This document shows positions 1-8,404 of a stretch of DNA of 25,836 bases, in pieces (position 1 is the first letter of the stretch; each line of letters begins with the position of its first letter). The notes under the pieces are model-generated. The model searched no databases, was not told where the DNA came from, and worked only from the letters and a program-made list of their open reading frames with translations. The DNA is taken from assembly GCA_003457135.1 (NCBI GenBank), contig DMSQ01000027.1, forward strand, positions 113,371 through 139,206, in the 5' to 3' direction. This DNA is from Prolixibacteraceae bacterium. Its GTDB lineage: Bacteria; Bacteroidota; Bacteroidia; Bacteroidales; Prolixibacteraceae. Both the position numbers and the translations under genes were made by a program.

Positions 1-1090
1 CAACTGTAGCCGAAGCCGAACCACCGCCGGGAGCTGATGTGCGGGCAGCAATGCTTTTCACAAAATCACGAACCGAAAGATCGGCCAGAGGTTCATTTCC
101 TTCTTCACGAACCAGATATTCAATAATTCGTTTTTCAGGAATAAAAGGAGCAATGGAATTTAATCCCAGCCGATCAACAACCAAACTGATCTTTTGAGCT
201 TCTTCCACAATCATCAGGTTTTCTTTTTGGATGTAATATTCCGCTGATTGAAGCATGGCATCGAGTGGAACCAAACCCACTAATTCAGAACCTATGACAG
301 CAATATTAAGCAATGCTGCAATGGATTTACATGCCTCAAATGCAGTATGAATTCCTGTTACCTTGTAGTCAGTGAGGTTGATCGAGATTTGAGCCAGGTT
401 ATATTCATCAACATACCATCCTATTGCTTTGGTTTCCTTCAACAAGCCGGGCACTCCGTTGTTCCTGCCATTATCCCTGATGTCGAGTGCAATGCGGTGA
501 GCCTGTTCTTTGGTTCCTAAAAGATTTACGTTATAGGCAATCAGAAAATTACGGGCGCCGGTAACTGTCGCTCCCCATTCGGGAACAAAATTGGCCGGTC
601 CAAAATCCGGTTTCCATTCGGGTTTGGTGATTCTTTCAGGAATCGCTTCGTATTCTCCTTCCCTAATTTGTGGTAATTTCTTCCGGTATTCTGCTGTTTG
701 AGCCTCTTCGTAAAGGTAAATCGGGATATCGAGTTCTTCCGAAACTTGTTTGGCAAATTCTTTCGCACAGGCCACGCATTCTTCCATAGTAATGTTGGCA
801 ACCGGAATAAAGGGGCAAACATCCATCGCTCCCATCCGGGGATGTTCACCGTGGTGGTTGCGCATATCAATGAGTCCATGAGCAACTTTGGCAGCATTTA
901 CCGCTCCCTGAACGACCGATTTGGGGTCGCCGACAAAGGTGATAACCGTCCGGTTGGTTGACTTTCCGGGATCAACATCGAGTAACTGACATCCGGAGGT
1001 TTGTTTGATAGCATCGGCAATGGCTTCAATGATTTTGCTGTCCCGTCCTTCAGAAAAATTGGGAACGCATTCGATGATTTTTTTCATCAT
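1..1090 (-). CDS. ftcD: Glutamate formimidoyltransferase / formimidotetrahydrofolate cyclodeaminase fusion, 3' end outside the window
   Basis: Translating the minus strand gives an open frame from ATGATG at 1090 to the window edge (363 codons, no stop). It begins MMKKIIECVPNFSEG, the hallmark start of the formiminotransferase N-terminal domain. Residues 79-90 carry the HHGEHPRMGAMD motif with the histidine cluster that holds the catalytic base in this family. The formiminotransferase domain fills about residues 2-300. The visible part ends in FVKSIAARTSAPGGGSASA, which matches the beginning of the cyclodeaminase domain, so the gene is a fusion of about 560 residues cut by the window, not a stand-alone transferase. 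The family moves the formimino group from N-formimino-glutamate to tetrahydrofolate and then deaminates it, the last steps of histidine breakdown, in the cytosol. The start could equally be the second ATG at 1087. No other hut gene is in view. Confidence 0.93.
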   Translation of the reverse strand, partial: MMKKIIECVPNFSEGRDSKIIEAIADAIKQTSGCQLLDVDPGKSTNRTVITFVGDPKSVVQGAVNAAKVAHGLIDMRNHHGEHPRMGAMDVCPFIPVANITMEECVACAKEFAKQVSEELDIPIYLYEEAQTAEYRKKLPQIREGEYEAIPERITKPEWKPDFGPANFVPEWGATVTGARNFLIAYNVNLLGTKEQAHRIALDIRDNGRNNGVPGLLKETKAIGWYVDEYNLAQISINLTDYKVTGIHTAFEACKSIAALLNIAVIGSELVGLVPLDAMLQSAEYYIQKENLMIVEEAQKISLVVDRLGLNSIAPFIPEKRIIEYLVREEGNEPLADLSVRDFVKSIAARTSAPGGGSASATV

Positions 1091-1499
1091 AGATTGATAT
1101 TATTTTGTTGTTATAGTTTTTTTCCTGACAAGAAATTTATTACTATTTGTCAGTTCAAAATCAAAGCTTTATCGAAAAGCAAAAATAAAATAAATTTTAC
1201 GTAAGTACCTACGCAAGATGAATTATTTTAACTTATGCTTTTGAACCAGCAATTTTAAATATTTCAGGTTGACTGGCTAAGTTGCAATCAATTGACCTGT
1301 TTATAGCCAAAAGTCCGATTAAAAAAAATGATCCTTCAACCAACATGTAGCCTGAGTAAACTCATTAAAATAGTAAACACTTATTAATATGTTTGCCCGT
1401 AATAAATTCTTCTGATAATTTATCCGGAGATCTGGACTGCATCAATTTAGTGCAGTTGGAAAAAACACAGACGGTTCGATATAAACTCAACTCAGTTTA
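1091..1499. other. Divergent intergenic region between ftcD and the cysteine synthase-like gene
   Basis: This 409-base AT-rich stretch holds no convincing gene. Visible signals are a TAnnTTTG-type box for ftcD (1180-1187, minus strand), an imperfect palindrome CGTAAGTACCTACG at 1200-1213, and a hairpin-forming repeat with arms ACTGCA/TGCAGT and a 9-base loop at 1436-1456. The hairpin lies 43 bases before the start of the next gene. I recognised no riboswitch or RNA gene. Confidence 0.6.
1180..1187 (-). promoter_or_regulatory. Putative Bacteroidota -7 box for ftcD
   Basis: On the minus strand the bases read TATTTTTG, matching the Bacteroidota primary sigma -7 consensus TAnnTTTG. It would give a leader of about 85 bases before the ftcD start. 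No good TTTG -33 element was found at the usual distance, so this call rests on one box in AT-rich DNA. Confidence 0.35.
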
Positions 1500-2555
1500 A
1501 TGAAAACAATGATGGAATTGTATCCTGAAATACTTGCCAGGATTAATGAACTTTGGCGCATTGTGGGCAATTCGCCCATGCTGGCCATCCGGTATAAATA
1601 CTTTGGCGAAGTTCGTACCATATACGCGAAAAGCGAGCAATTCAATATTACCGGCAGCATCAAGGATCGGATGGCGCTTTATATCCTGCAGCAAGCTTAC
1701 ATTTCCGGACAGATAAAACCTGGGGATACTATTGTTGAGGCTACAAGCGGAAATACCGGAATTGCATTTTCTGCCATCGGAAAGGCCCTTGGGCATAAGG
1801 TAATTATCGTCATGCCCGATTGGATGAGCAAAGAACGGGTTGATATTATCCGCAGTCTTGGCGCAGAAATTATTCCTGTTTCAAAAGAAGAAGGCGGATT
1901 TTTAGGAAGCATCCACAGAACTGAAGATATTGCAAATAACCGGACTGATATTTTTCTGCCCCGTCAGTTTGCTAACCAGGCCAATACCGAGGCACACCGG
2001 GTTACGACCGGAAAAGAAATATGGTGCCAGTTAAACGATCAGGGTATTATTCCTGATGCTTTTGTAGCTGGTGTGGGTACCGGAGGAACGGTAATGGGGG
2101 TTGGCCAGTTTTTACGCGACAAAGTTCCAGGTATTAAAATACATCCGCTCGAACCTGCCGAATCGCCAACTTTGTCAACAGGCACTAAAGTTGGGGCCCA
2201 TCGTATTCAGGGAATTTCGGATGAGTTTATACCATCGCTTATAAAACTTGATGCTCTCGATGAGGTCATATCAGTGAATGATGGTGACTCCATCATCCTG
2301 GCACAAATGCTGGCTTCAAAACTTGGATTGGCGGTTGGTATTTCGTCAGGTGCGAACTTTCTTGGGGCGGTAAAAATTCAAAATGAAATGGGTGGACAGG
2401 TAAAGGTAGTAACGACCTTTTCCGACAGCAACAAGAAATACTTAAGTACCGATTTGATGCGCACCGAACCTGTTCGTCCAGATTATTTATCAACCAACAT
2501 CGAACTTCTCGATTTCAGAATCTTTAATCGCACCTGCCAGGCGTGTAATATTTAG
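1500..2555 (+). CDS. PLP-dependent cysteine synthase family protein
   Basis: The 351-residue product has the fold-type II PLP enzyme signatures of the cysteine synthase / cystathionine beta-synthase family. NITGSIKDR (residues 49-57) contains the PLP Schiff-base lysine Lys55, SGNTG (83-87) is the substrate-carboxylate loop, GVGTGGT (191-197) is the PLP-phosphate loop, and GISSGAN lies near residue 281. Family members replace the acetyl (or phosphate) group of an activated serine with sulfide to make cysteine in the cytosol, or do related beta-replacements. The core matches the usual 300-320 residues. A tail of about 30 residues follows and ends CQACNI, with two cysteines. Exact substrate is not decidable from sequence. 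There is no cysE neighbour, and 208 bases separate the gene from the export operon, so it is probably a single-gene unit. ATG at 1500 and the in-frame ATG codons three and four positions on are all possible starts. Confidence 0.85.
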   Translation: MKTMMELYPEILARINELWRIVGNSPMLAIRYKYFGEVRTIYAKSEQFNITGSIKDRMALYILQQAYISGQIKPGDTIVEATSGNTGIAFSAIGKALGHKVIIVMPDWMSKERVDIIRSLGAEIIPVSKEEGGFLGSIHRTEDIANNRTDIFLPRQFANQANTEAHRVTTGKEIWCQLNDQGIIPDAFVAGVGTGGTVMGVGQFLRDKVPGIKIHPLEPAESPTLSTGTKVGAHRIQGISDEFIPSLIKLDALDEVISVNDGDSIILAQMLASKLGLAVGISSGANFLGAVKIQNEMGGQVKVVTTFSDSNKKYLSTDLMRTEPVRPDYLSTNIELLDFRIFNRTCQACNI

Positions 2556-2701
2556 GGAATGTAATTGATTTCAATCCAATTCTCCATAAAATCAACTTAT
2601 TTTTGGCCTATAGATTGGTCAATAGACAAACTTTTAAACTTGTTTAACACAATATTGGATGAAATAATTATTATTTCTCCAAATTATTAGGAATGAAGAT
2701 A

Positions 2702-2709
2702 TATTTTTG
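2702..2709 (+). promoter_or_regulatory. Putative -7 box for the export operon
   Basis: TATTTTTG matches TAnnTTTG and lies 54 bases before the first adaptor start at 2764, inside the 208-base gap after the cysteine synthase-like gene. The gap and this box suggest that the operon starts here and is not read through from upstream. The -33 element is poor (TTTC at 2674-2677). Confidence 0.35.
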
Positions 2710-2763
2710 TTCTTAATTATCGTTTTGCAGTTTGACCAACTCATAATTTTGTAACCCATAGCC

Positions 2764-4152
2764 ATGAATAACAGAAAATTTCTTTTAGCAGCACTTGTTG
2801 CTGTTTTGTTAATTGTTCTATACTTCGTTTTTCTCCGAAAAGGCGAAACCAATTTTAACCAGGTAACCACCCATGTTAAACGAGGGGCATTCTCTTCCCT
2901 GATTTTTTCTTCAGGCCAGCTCGAATCAGAAAAATCTGAATCAATTGAAATTCCCGAAAAACTGAAAGACCGGAATTTGCGTATTTATGAACTAACCATC
3001 ACTCACATGGTTGAGGAAGGAACTGTGGTTGATTCAGGCGATTATGTGGCAACTCTCGATCATAAAGCCGTTGAGGAGCAGATTAAACTGGCTCAGGATG
3101 AAATGGAAAAAACCTTATCTGAATATGAGGACAGTAAAATTGACTCGAACCTTAACCTGAGCAATCAGCGCGATGTCATTGTCAACGCCCGGCTTGATCT
3201 TGCCGAAAAGAAAATTATTATGGAAGAATCGGTTTACGAATCACCTTCTATTCAGAAAAAAGCCAGTATGGATTTAGACAAAGCAGCACGGAAATTAGAT
3301 CAGGAACAAAAGGCATATCTTCTGAAAAGGCAACAGGAAGTAAATCGGGTTGACCGGAAATACATCAGCTATCGGCAAATTTTAGAACGGTTGGGAGAAC
3401 TTCAGAAATTATTCAATTCGCTCGAAATAACTGCGCCCAAAGCCGGTATTGTTACCTATTTTAAGTTTCCATGGGGCGAAATTATTAAAACCGGATCGAA
3501 AGTCGGGCCATACAATTCGGTAATTGCCACCATTCCTGAAATGTCGAACCTGATTTCAAGGACATACATCAACGAAATAGACATTTCGAAAGTTAAAGTG
3601 GGGCAAAAAGTAACCTTGGGGATAGATGCATTTCCTGAGAAACAATTGTCGGGCCAGGTTATTTCAGTGGCAAATATCGGTCAGGCCATGCCTAACAGCG
3701 ATGCCAAAGTTTTTGAAGTTAAAATTAAAATCTACGGGAAAGACAAGGATTTAAAACCCGCGATGACCACCAGCAATGCTATTGAAGCCGGTATTTTTGC
3801 TGATACCATAATGGTTGCAAGTGATGCCATTTTTGAAAATGACAGTTTGCGGTTCGTCTATCGGGGAGCAAAAAATCCGGTTAAACAAATTGTATGGCTG
3901 GGCGATGAAAATGAAAATAATGTACTGATAAAAAAAGGTTTAAAAGAAGGAGATGTGGTTTGGTTAACCGAGCCCGAAAATGTGGAGGAAATGAAAATTG
4001 TTGGTTCCGATATTTTTTATGAAATCAAAAAGGAAAAAGAAAACGTGAGATTACAGGCCGAGAAGGAACGTGAAGAGATGCTTCTGAAAAAGCCTGAACC
4101 AATACCGGCTGCAGGAGCAGGGATACCTCAGAAAATGACTCAAATGAAATAA
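2764..4152 (+). CDS. HlyD/MacA-type periplasmic adaptor (membrane fusion protein), first copy
   Basis: A 462-residue protein with an N-terminal membrane anchor (about residues 4-25, no cysteine lipobox) and a periplasmic remainder. It follows the adaptor plan: lipoyl-like half around residues 40-105 (GDYVATLD), an alpha-helical hairpin of heptad-like charged helices around 105-215, the second lipoyl half (ITAPKAGIVTYF, about 222-233), then beta-barrel and membrane-proximal domains. Such proteins bridge an inner-membrane transporter to a TolC-type duct. The last 50 residues are an unusual lysine- and glutamate-rich helix followed by a proline/methionine tail. It is the first gene of the operon, 27 bases ahead of the permease. 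It is clearly paralogous to the adaptor at 7037-8290, sharing the PE-(K/R)D-(R/Q)NLRIY block near residue 60. The cargo is unknown; a macrolide role should not be assumed. Confidence 0.87.
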   Translation: MNNRKFLLAALVAVLLIVLYFVFLRKGETNFNQVTTHVKRGAFSSLIFSSGQLESEKSESIEIPEKLKDRNLRIYELTITHMVEEGTVVDSGDYVATLDHKAVEEQIKLAQDEMEKTLSEYEDSKIDSNLNLSNQRDVIVNARLDLAEKKIIMEESVYESPSIQKKASMDLDKAARKLDQEQKAYLLKRQQEVNRVDRKYISYRQILERLGELQKLFNSLEITAPKAGIVTYFKFPWGEIIKTGSKVGPYNSVIATIPEMSNLISRTYINEIDISKVKVGQKVTLGIDAFPEKQLSGQVISVANIGQAMPNSDAKVFEVKIKIYGKDKDLKPAMTTSNAIEAGIFADTIMVASDAIFENDSLRFVYRGAKNPVKQIVWLGDENENNVLIKKGLKEGDVVWLTEPENVEEMKIVGSDIFYEIKKEKENVRLQAEKEREEMLLKKPEPIPAAGAGIPQKMTQMK

Positions 4153-4179
4153 TCACACGAAACTTAAAATCTAAAAAGG

Positions 4180-5532
4180 ATGATTTTTAAAAAATATTTT
4201 CATGATATAGTTATTGGTTTTGAGGCGATTATAGACAATAAACTCAAATCAATCCTGACCGCATTAGGGATTATTTTTGGAGTCGCCGCGGTAATCAGTA
4301 TGCTGGCAATTGGCAACGGAGCCGAGCAGGAGATTCTGGAACAAATAAAGATGGTTGGTGTGAACAACATCATTATTACCCCAACAGAAGTCACAGGCGA
4401 TGAAAACTCATCCGAAAGTAAGGATGAAAAAGCCGGGGCAAAGAAGTTCTCCAGAGGCTTAACACTAATGGATTTAAAAGCCATTGAAGAGGTTGTGCCA
4501 ACAGTTAATATGCTCAGTCCGGTGATCTCATATAATTACTCAGCCATTATTGATGGAAAAAGCAAACCGGTTGTACTTGAAGGAGTAAATACCAATTATT
4601 TTAAACTGTTTAATATTAGCCTTCAATTGGGTGAGGTTTTTAATAACATGCAGTCGGAGGCGGGTTTGCCTGTTTGTGTAATTGGTGATAATATCAAAAC
4701 CGTATTTTTTAATCAGGAGAATCCGATTGGTAAACACATTAAATGTGGTCAGATCTGGCTGAAGATTGTCGGCGTCATTGAACGTCGCGACTTTACCGCA
4801 TCGGCCTCCGATGAAATGGGAATAAGCAGCTCTGACAATAAAATATTTATTCCGGCACAAACCATTCTGATGCGGTTTAAAAACCGTGCATTGGTTCGTG
4901 CAGATGAAGTTGAAAAATCATCGGCGCGACGCAGGATGATTGTTGCTGATTCGAATACACAGTCAGCATCTGAAGATAAAAACCCCAATCAGTTGGATAA
5001 AATAATCCTTCAGGTGAAAGAAACCGAACAATTAGGTGTAACTGCCAATATTGTAAAGCGCTTACTCTTACGGCGCCATTCGGGCCTATATGATTTTGAG
5101 GTTACCATTCCTGAACTTTTGCTCAAGCAGCAACAACGGACAAAGAAAATTTTTAATGTTGTATTGGGGGCGATTGCCGGTATTTCGTTAATTGTAGGTG
5201 GTATTGGAATTATGAATATCATGCTTGCTTCGGTCATGGAACGGATTCGTGAAATTGGTACCCGGCAGGCCATCGGCGCTTCGCGTAAGGATATAGTGGC
5301 GCAATTTCTTGCCGAATCAACTCTGATCAGTATATCTGGCGGAATAATCGGAATTGTGTTAGGGGTTGCACTTTCAAAGATTATTACTGTCTTTTTTGAT
5401 ATCAAAACTATAGTTTCCCTGTTCAGCATTGTAATCGCTTTTGGCGTTTCGGCCTTGGTCGGAATCATGTTTGGCTATATGCCTGCCAAAAGGGCTGCTG
5501 ATAAAGATCCGGTTGAATCGTTACGCGCTTAA
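4180..5532 (+). CDS. MacB-type ABC transporter permease without fused ATPase domain
   Basis: The 450-residue product matches the permease half of MacB/FtsX-family transporters. TM1 lies around residues 22-45 after the family start (KLKSILTALGIIFGVAAVISM). A periplasmic domain of about 270 residues (MacB_PCD type) follows. The C-terminal FtsX domain has three membrane segments (about 325-350, 375-398, 410-440) with the typical loop MERIREIGTRQAIGASRKD at about 353-371. In this family the permease does not carry substrate across the inner membrane. It transmits ATP-driven motion to the adaptor and TolC, expelling substrates from the periplasm. E. coli MacB carries its ATPase at the N-terminus; here it is absent and no ATPase gene lies beside it. 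The gene sits between adaptor and TolC genes, with 10 bases to the next start. The periplasmic domain holds a Glu/Lys-rich acidic loop near residues 68-88. Confidence 0.9.
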   Translation: MIFKKYFHDIVIGFEAIIDNKLKSILTALGIIFGVAAVISMLAIGNGAEQEILEQIKMVGVNNIIITPTEVTGDENSSESKDEKAGAKKFSRGLTLMDLKAIEEVVPTVNMLSPVISYNYSAIIDGKSKPVVLEGVNTNYFKLFNISLQLGEVFNNMQSEAGLPVCVIGDNIKTVFFNQENPIGKHIKCGQIWLKIVGVIERRDFTASASDEMGISSSDNKIFIPAQTILMRFKNRALVRADEVEKSSARRRMIVADSNTQSASEDKNPNQLDKIILQVKETEQLGVTANIVKRLLLRRHSGLYDFEVTIPELLLKQQQRTKKIFNVVLGAIAGISLIVGGIGIMNIMLASVMERIREIGTRQAIGASRKDIVAQFLAESTLISISGGIIGIVLGVALSKIITVFFDIKTIVSLFSIVIAFGVSALVGIMFGYMPAKRAADKDPVESLRA

Positions 5533-5542
5533 AATCTATATA

Positions 5543-7030
5543 ATGAATAAAACAATATTACTCCTGATTTTCCTTTGTTTCGGATTTTTCAATCAGGTAA
5601 ATGCCCAGCAGGAAAATTACACGCTGAGTTTGAATGAAGTGGTCAGTATTGCATCTCAGAAATCGCTTGATGCTTTCCGGTATAAAAACATGTACCTGGC
5701 CAGCTATTGGGAATACAGGTATTACAAGGCAGATAAGCTGCCTAGCCTCAGCCTGAGCACCACTCCTCTCGATTTTAACCATTACCGGAAACGTGAATAT
5801 AACTTTCAGACGAATGAGGAAGAATACGTTTTGCGTGATTATTTTAATTCGGATGTGGCTGTTCAGTTGAATCAAAAAGTTGGATTGACTGGTGGCAGTT
5901 TCTTTTTAAGCTCCGAATTAGGGATGGTAAAAAACCTGAGTGGCGACCAAAAAACTTCCTATCAGGCAACTCCCGTAAGTATTGGTTATAATCAATCATT
6001 GAATGGGTACAATGCCTTAAGGTGGCAATCGAAAATTGAACCGGTGAAATTTGAAAAAGCAAAGAAAGAGTTTGTGCAATCGCAGGAAAATCTGGCCATG
6101 AAGAGTACATCCATGTTTTTTGAATTGGTTGACGCGCAAATTCAACTGAAAATTGCACAAAATAATATGGCCAATGCTGATACCTTGTACAAAATCGGGA
6201 AAGGACGCTTTCAGGTTGGAACGGTAACACAAGATGAGCTGTTAAATCTTGAACTGGGTCAGTTGAATGCCCAGCAAGCGTTAAGTAAAGCCAAACTGGA
6301 AGTTTTGAGGGCGCAATCGGGACTGAATTCGTATCTCGTTTTAGATAAACAAACCCTGATCAATTGTCAGGTTCCTTCCGAAATCCCTACTTTACAGATA
6401 CTGGCAGATGAAGCATTGGATTTGGCCCTAAAAAACAATCCGGATATTCTGGACCAGGAACAGCAAATGCTTGAACAAAACAGGGATGTGGCCAGGGCAA
6501 AATCAGAAACCGGATTAAATACAAGCCTTTTTGCTGTATATGGACTGAATCAGTCGTCAGAAAATTTCGATATGGTTTACGATCAGCCCGATCAAAGTCA
6601 ACGGTTGCGGTTTGGCGTGAATGTTCCGTTAGTTGATTGGGGTCGGCGAAAGGGGCGCTTAATGATGGCCGAATCAACACGCGAGGTAGCCAATGCCCGT
6701 ATCCGGCAGGCTCGTATTGATTTCGAACAAAATATTTTTCAATCGGTTATGGAGTTTAACCTTCAGGCCGAACAGGTAAAGAATGCTGCCAAAGCCGATA
6801 CCGTTGCACAGAAAGGGTTTGAAGTTACCTTCCAGCGTTTTCTGATCGGAAAGGTAGATGTCATCAAGCTGAATATTGCCCGGAACGATCGTGAATCGGC
6901 AAGGAAAGCTTACATCAATGCAGTTAAAACGTACTGGAATTACTATTATCGGTTGCGCATGCTTACACTTTTCGATTTCGTGAAACGTGAAAACCTTACG
7001 GCTGAATACGATAAAATTATTCATAACTAA
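5543..7030 (+). CDS. TolC-type outer-membrane efflux protein
   Basis: The frame is open from 5441, but the real start is ATG at 5543. It lies 10 bases after the permease stop and gives a typical signal peptide (MNKTILLLIFLCFGFF...NAQQ, cleaved near residue 22) followed by YTLSLNEVVSIA, the usual start of a TolC-family repeat. The 495-residue protein shows two related halves rich in long helices: QAQ-type segments around 180-285 (KEFVQSQENLAMKSTSMFF..., VGTVTQDELLNLELGQLNAQQAL) and again around 390-480. The second half ends in a helix-beta segment near VDVIKLNIARNDRESARKAY. This is the trimeric duct that crosses the outer membrane and docks with the HlyD-type adaptor. It lies in the same operon as the permease and both adaptors, so it is probably their dedicated exit channel. 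Confidence 0.9.
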   Translation: MNKTILLLIFLCFGFFNQVNAQQENYTLSLNEVVSIASQKSLDAFRYKNMYLASYWEYRYYKADKLPSLSLSTTPLDFNHYRKREYNFQTNEEEYVLRDYFNSDVAVQLNQKVGLTGGSFFLSSELGMVKNLSGDQKTSYQATPVSIGYNQSLNGYNALRWQSKIEPVKFEKAKKEFVQSQENLAMKSTSMFFELVDAQIQLKIAQNNMANADTLYKIGKGRFQVGTVTQDELLNLELGQLNAQQALSKAKLEVLRAQSGLNSYLVLDKQTLINCQVPSEIPTLQILADEALDLALKNNPDILDQEQQMLEQNRDVARAKSETGLNTSLFAVYGLNQSSENFDMVYDQPDQSQRLRFGVNVPLVDWGRRKGRLMMAESTREVANARIRQARIDFEQNIFQSVMEFNLQAEQVKNAAKADTVAQKGFEVTFQRFLIGKVDVIKLNIARNDRESARKAYINAVKTYWNYYYRLRMLTLFDFVKRENLTAEYDKIIHN

Positions 7031-7036
7031 GCTGAT

Positions 7037-8290
7037 ATGCATAAAAATAAAAAATACATCATTGGTATTGCAACTGTGGCAGTGATCGGGATAGCCATTT
7101 TTATCCTTGTTCTGGGAAAACCGAAGAATGAAAAGAATTACAAAGTAAAAAGAGGTAACCTGGAGGTATTGGTCAACTGTAAGGGAGAGGTAAAGGGCGA
7201 AAAATATACCGAAATCAATCTTCCCGAAGAAGTTCGTGATCAGAATTTACGCATCTACCAACTTAAGATTGTTGATGTAATCCTTGAAGGAAAAGCCGTA
7301 AAGAAAGGCGATTATATTGCCAAACTCGATGATAGCCAGATTGCCACTTTAATGCGTAATGTGATGCTGGAGAAGGAGAAGTTTGATGCTGATCTACGCA
7401 ATGCAGTGCTTGACAGTGCCGTTAATTTGTCGCGTAAACGAGAGAATATCAATAATGCCATGCTCGATTTGGAATACCTGAAAATTGATCTGGAACAATC
7501 GAAATATGAATCGGAAGCTTACCAGCGCAAAACGCAGATGAGGTTTCAGAAGGCTGAAATAGAAGTAGATAAAATCAGGCGCGACTATCTTCTTGACAGA
7601 AACAGGTTAAAGATTCAGGTTGGAAGGAATGAAGAGCGGGTTGCTGAGTTGAATAATCGTATCGCCAAATATCAGTTAGCGCTTGCCGCGACAACAATTC
7701 GCACTCCGGAAGATGGAATCGTCATGTTTGCTAAAGATTGGTCAGGCAAAACTTATGGAAAAGATTCGGAAATTAATATCTGGAGGCCATTGATTGCCAC
7801 TCTTCCTGATATGTCGGTTGCTCTTTCAGAAACATTCATCCGGGAAATTGATATTGCCAAAGTTGAGATAGGCGATAGTGTGCGGATTACCATTGATGCA
7901 CTACCCGATAAGGTCTTCTGGGGGAAGGTAATTCATATTGCTACCATTGGTGAAGACCATAAAGATTTCGATATGAAGGCTTTTAAAGTTCTGATCCGTT
8001 TCGAAAGGTCTGATAAAGATATGAAACCCGGAATGAGCGCAAACAACGACATTGTTATAGCATCATATCAGGATATACTTTTATTGCCTATGAAAGCTGT
8101 TTTCTCCAAAAACGGGAAGCAGGTTGTTTTCCTGAAAAAGGGCGGGAATATTTCGGAACTGGAAGTAAAACTAGTGGCTGAAAATGAACAATTTGGGGTT
8201 GTTGAAAATGGCATTAAAGAAGGTGATGTTGTTTTGTTGTATCAGCCGAAGGAGTTTCAGCCCGGGATTGAGAAAATTGCCAATAAATAA
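7037..8290 (+). CDS. HlyD/MacA-type periplasmic adaptor, second copy
   Basis: A 417-residue adaptor starting six bases after the tolC-like stop, hence translated with the operon. Residues 6-26 form the inner-membrane anchor. LPEEVRDQNLRIYQL at about 58-72 and GDYIAKLD at about 90-97 mark the first lipoyl half; a helical hairpin spans about 100-215; IRTPEDGIVMF near 222-232 is the second lipoyl half; the beta-barrel (ALSETFIREIDIAKVEIGD) and membrane-proximal domains follow. It ends without the charged tail seen in the first copy. The two adaptors differ through most of their length, so the duplication looks old. They might form a mixed hexamer, or one may serve another transporter. The presence of two adaptors with one permease is shown by the sequence; the roles are inference. 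Confidence 0.87.
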   Translation: MHKNKKYIIGIATVAVIGIAIFILVLGKPKNEKNYKVKRGNLEVLVNCKGEVKGEKYTEINLPEEVRDQNLRIYQLKIVDVILEGKAVKKGDYIAKLDDSQIATLMRNVMLEKEKFDADLRNAVLDSAVNLSRKRENINNAMLDLEYLKIDLEQSKYESEAYQRKTQMRFQKAEIEVDKIRRDYLLDRNRLKIQVGRNEERVAELNNRIAKYQLALAATTIRTPEDGIVMFAKDWSGKTYGKDSEINIWRPLIATLPDMSVALSETFIREIDIAKVEIGDSVRITIDALPDKVFWGKVIHIATIGEDHKDFDMKAFKVLIRFERSDKDMKPGMSANNDIVIASYQDILLLPMKAVFSKNGKQVVFLKKGGNISELEVKLVAENEQFGVVENGIKEGDVVLLYQPKEFQPGIEKIANK

Positions 8291-8362
8291 ATGCCGGCCT
8301 CAGATTACCTAGCTATTAACAATTGTTTTGAATTGTCCATTTTATTGTGTGAATGGTTTTTG

Positions 8363-8370
8363 TACTTTTG
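8363..8370 (+). promoter_or_regulatory. Putative -7 box for the DUF5916 gene
   Basis: TACTTTTG fits TAnnTTTG and is 34 bases upstream of the ATG at 8405, within the 114-base gap after the export operon. It suggests that the DUF5916 gene has its own promoter. A TTG at 8345-8347 lies slightly too near to be an ideal -33 element. Confidence 0.4.
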
Positions 8371-8404
8371 ACAGTTTTAAAATACCAAAACCTAATCCAA
8401 TTCT

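Noticed and set aside
698..961. Plus-strand frame opposite ftcD
   Set aside because: ftcD on the minus strand is strongly supported by motifs throughout this stretch.
1091..1499. Riboswitch (for example SAM or cobalamin type) before the cysteine synthase-like gene
   Set aside because: Only one short hairpin is visible and no conserved riboswitch core could be recognised.
5010..5468. 152-codon minus-strand frame inside the permease gene
   Set aside because: Antisense shadow of the well-supported permease; Ile/Thr/Pro-rich with no recognisable domain.
5441..5542. Longer start for the TolC-type gene overlapping the permease by about 90 bases
   Set aside because: The extra 34 residues are out-of-frame permease sequence; the ATG at 5543 gives a clean signal peptide.
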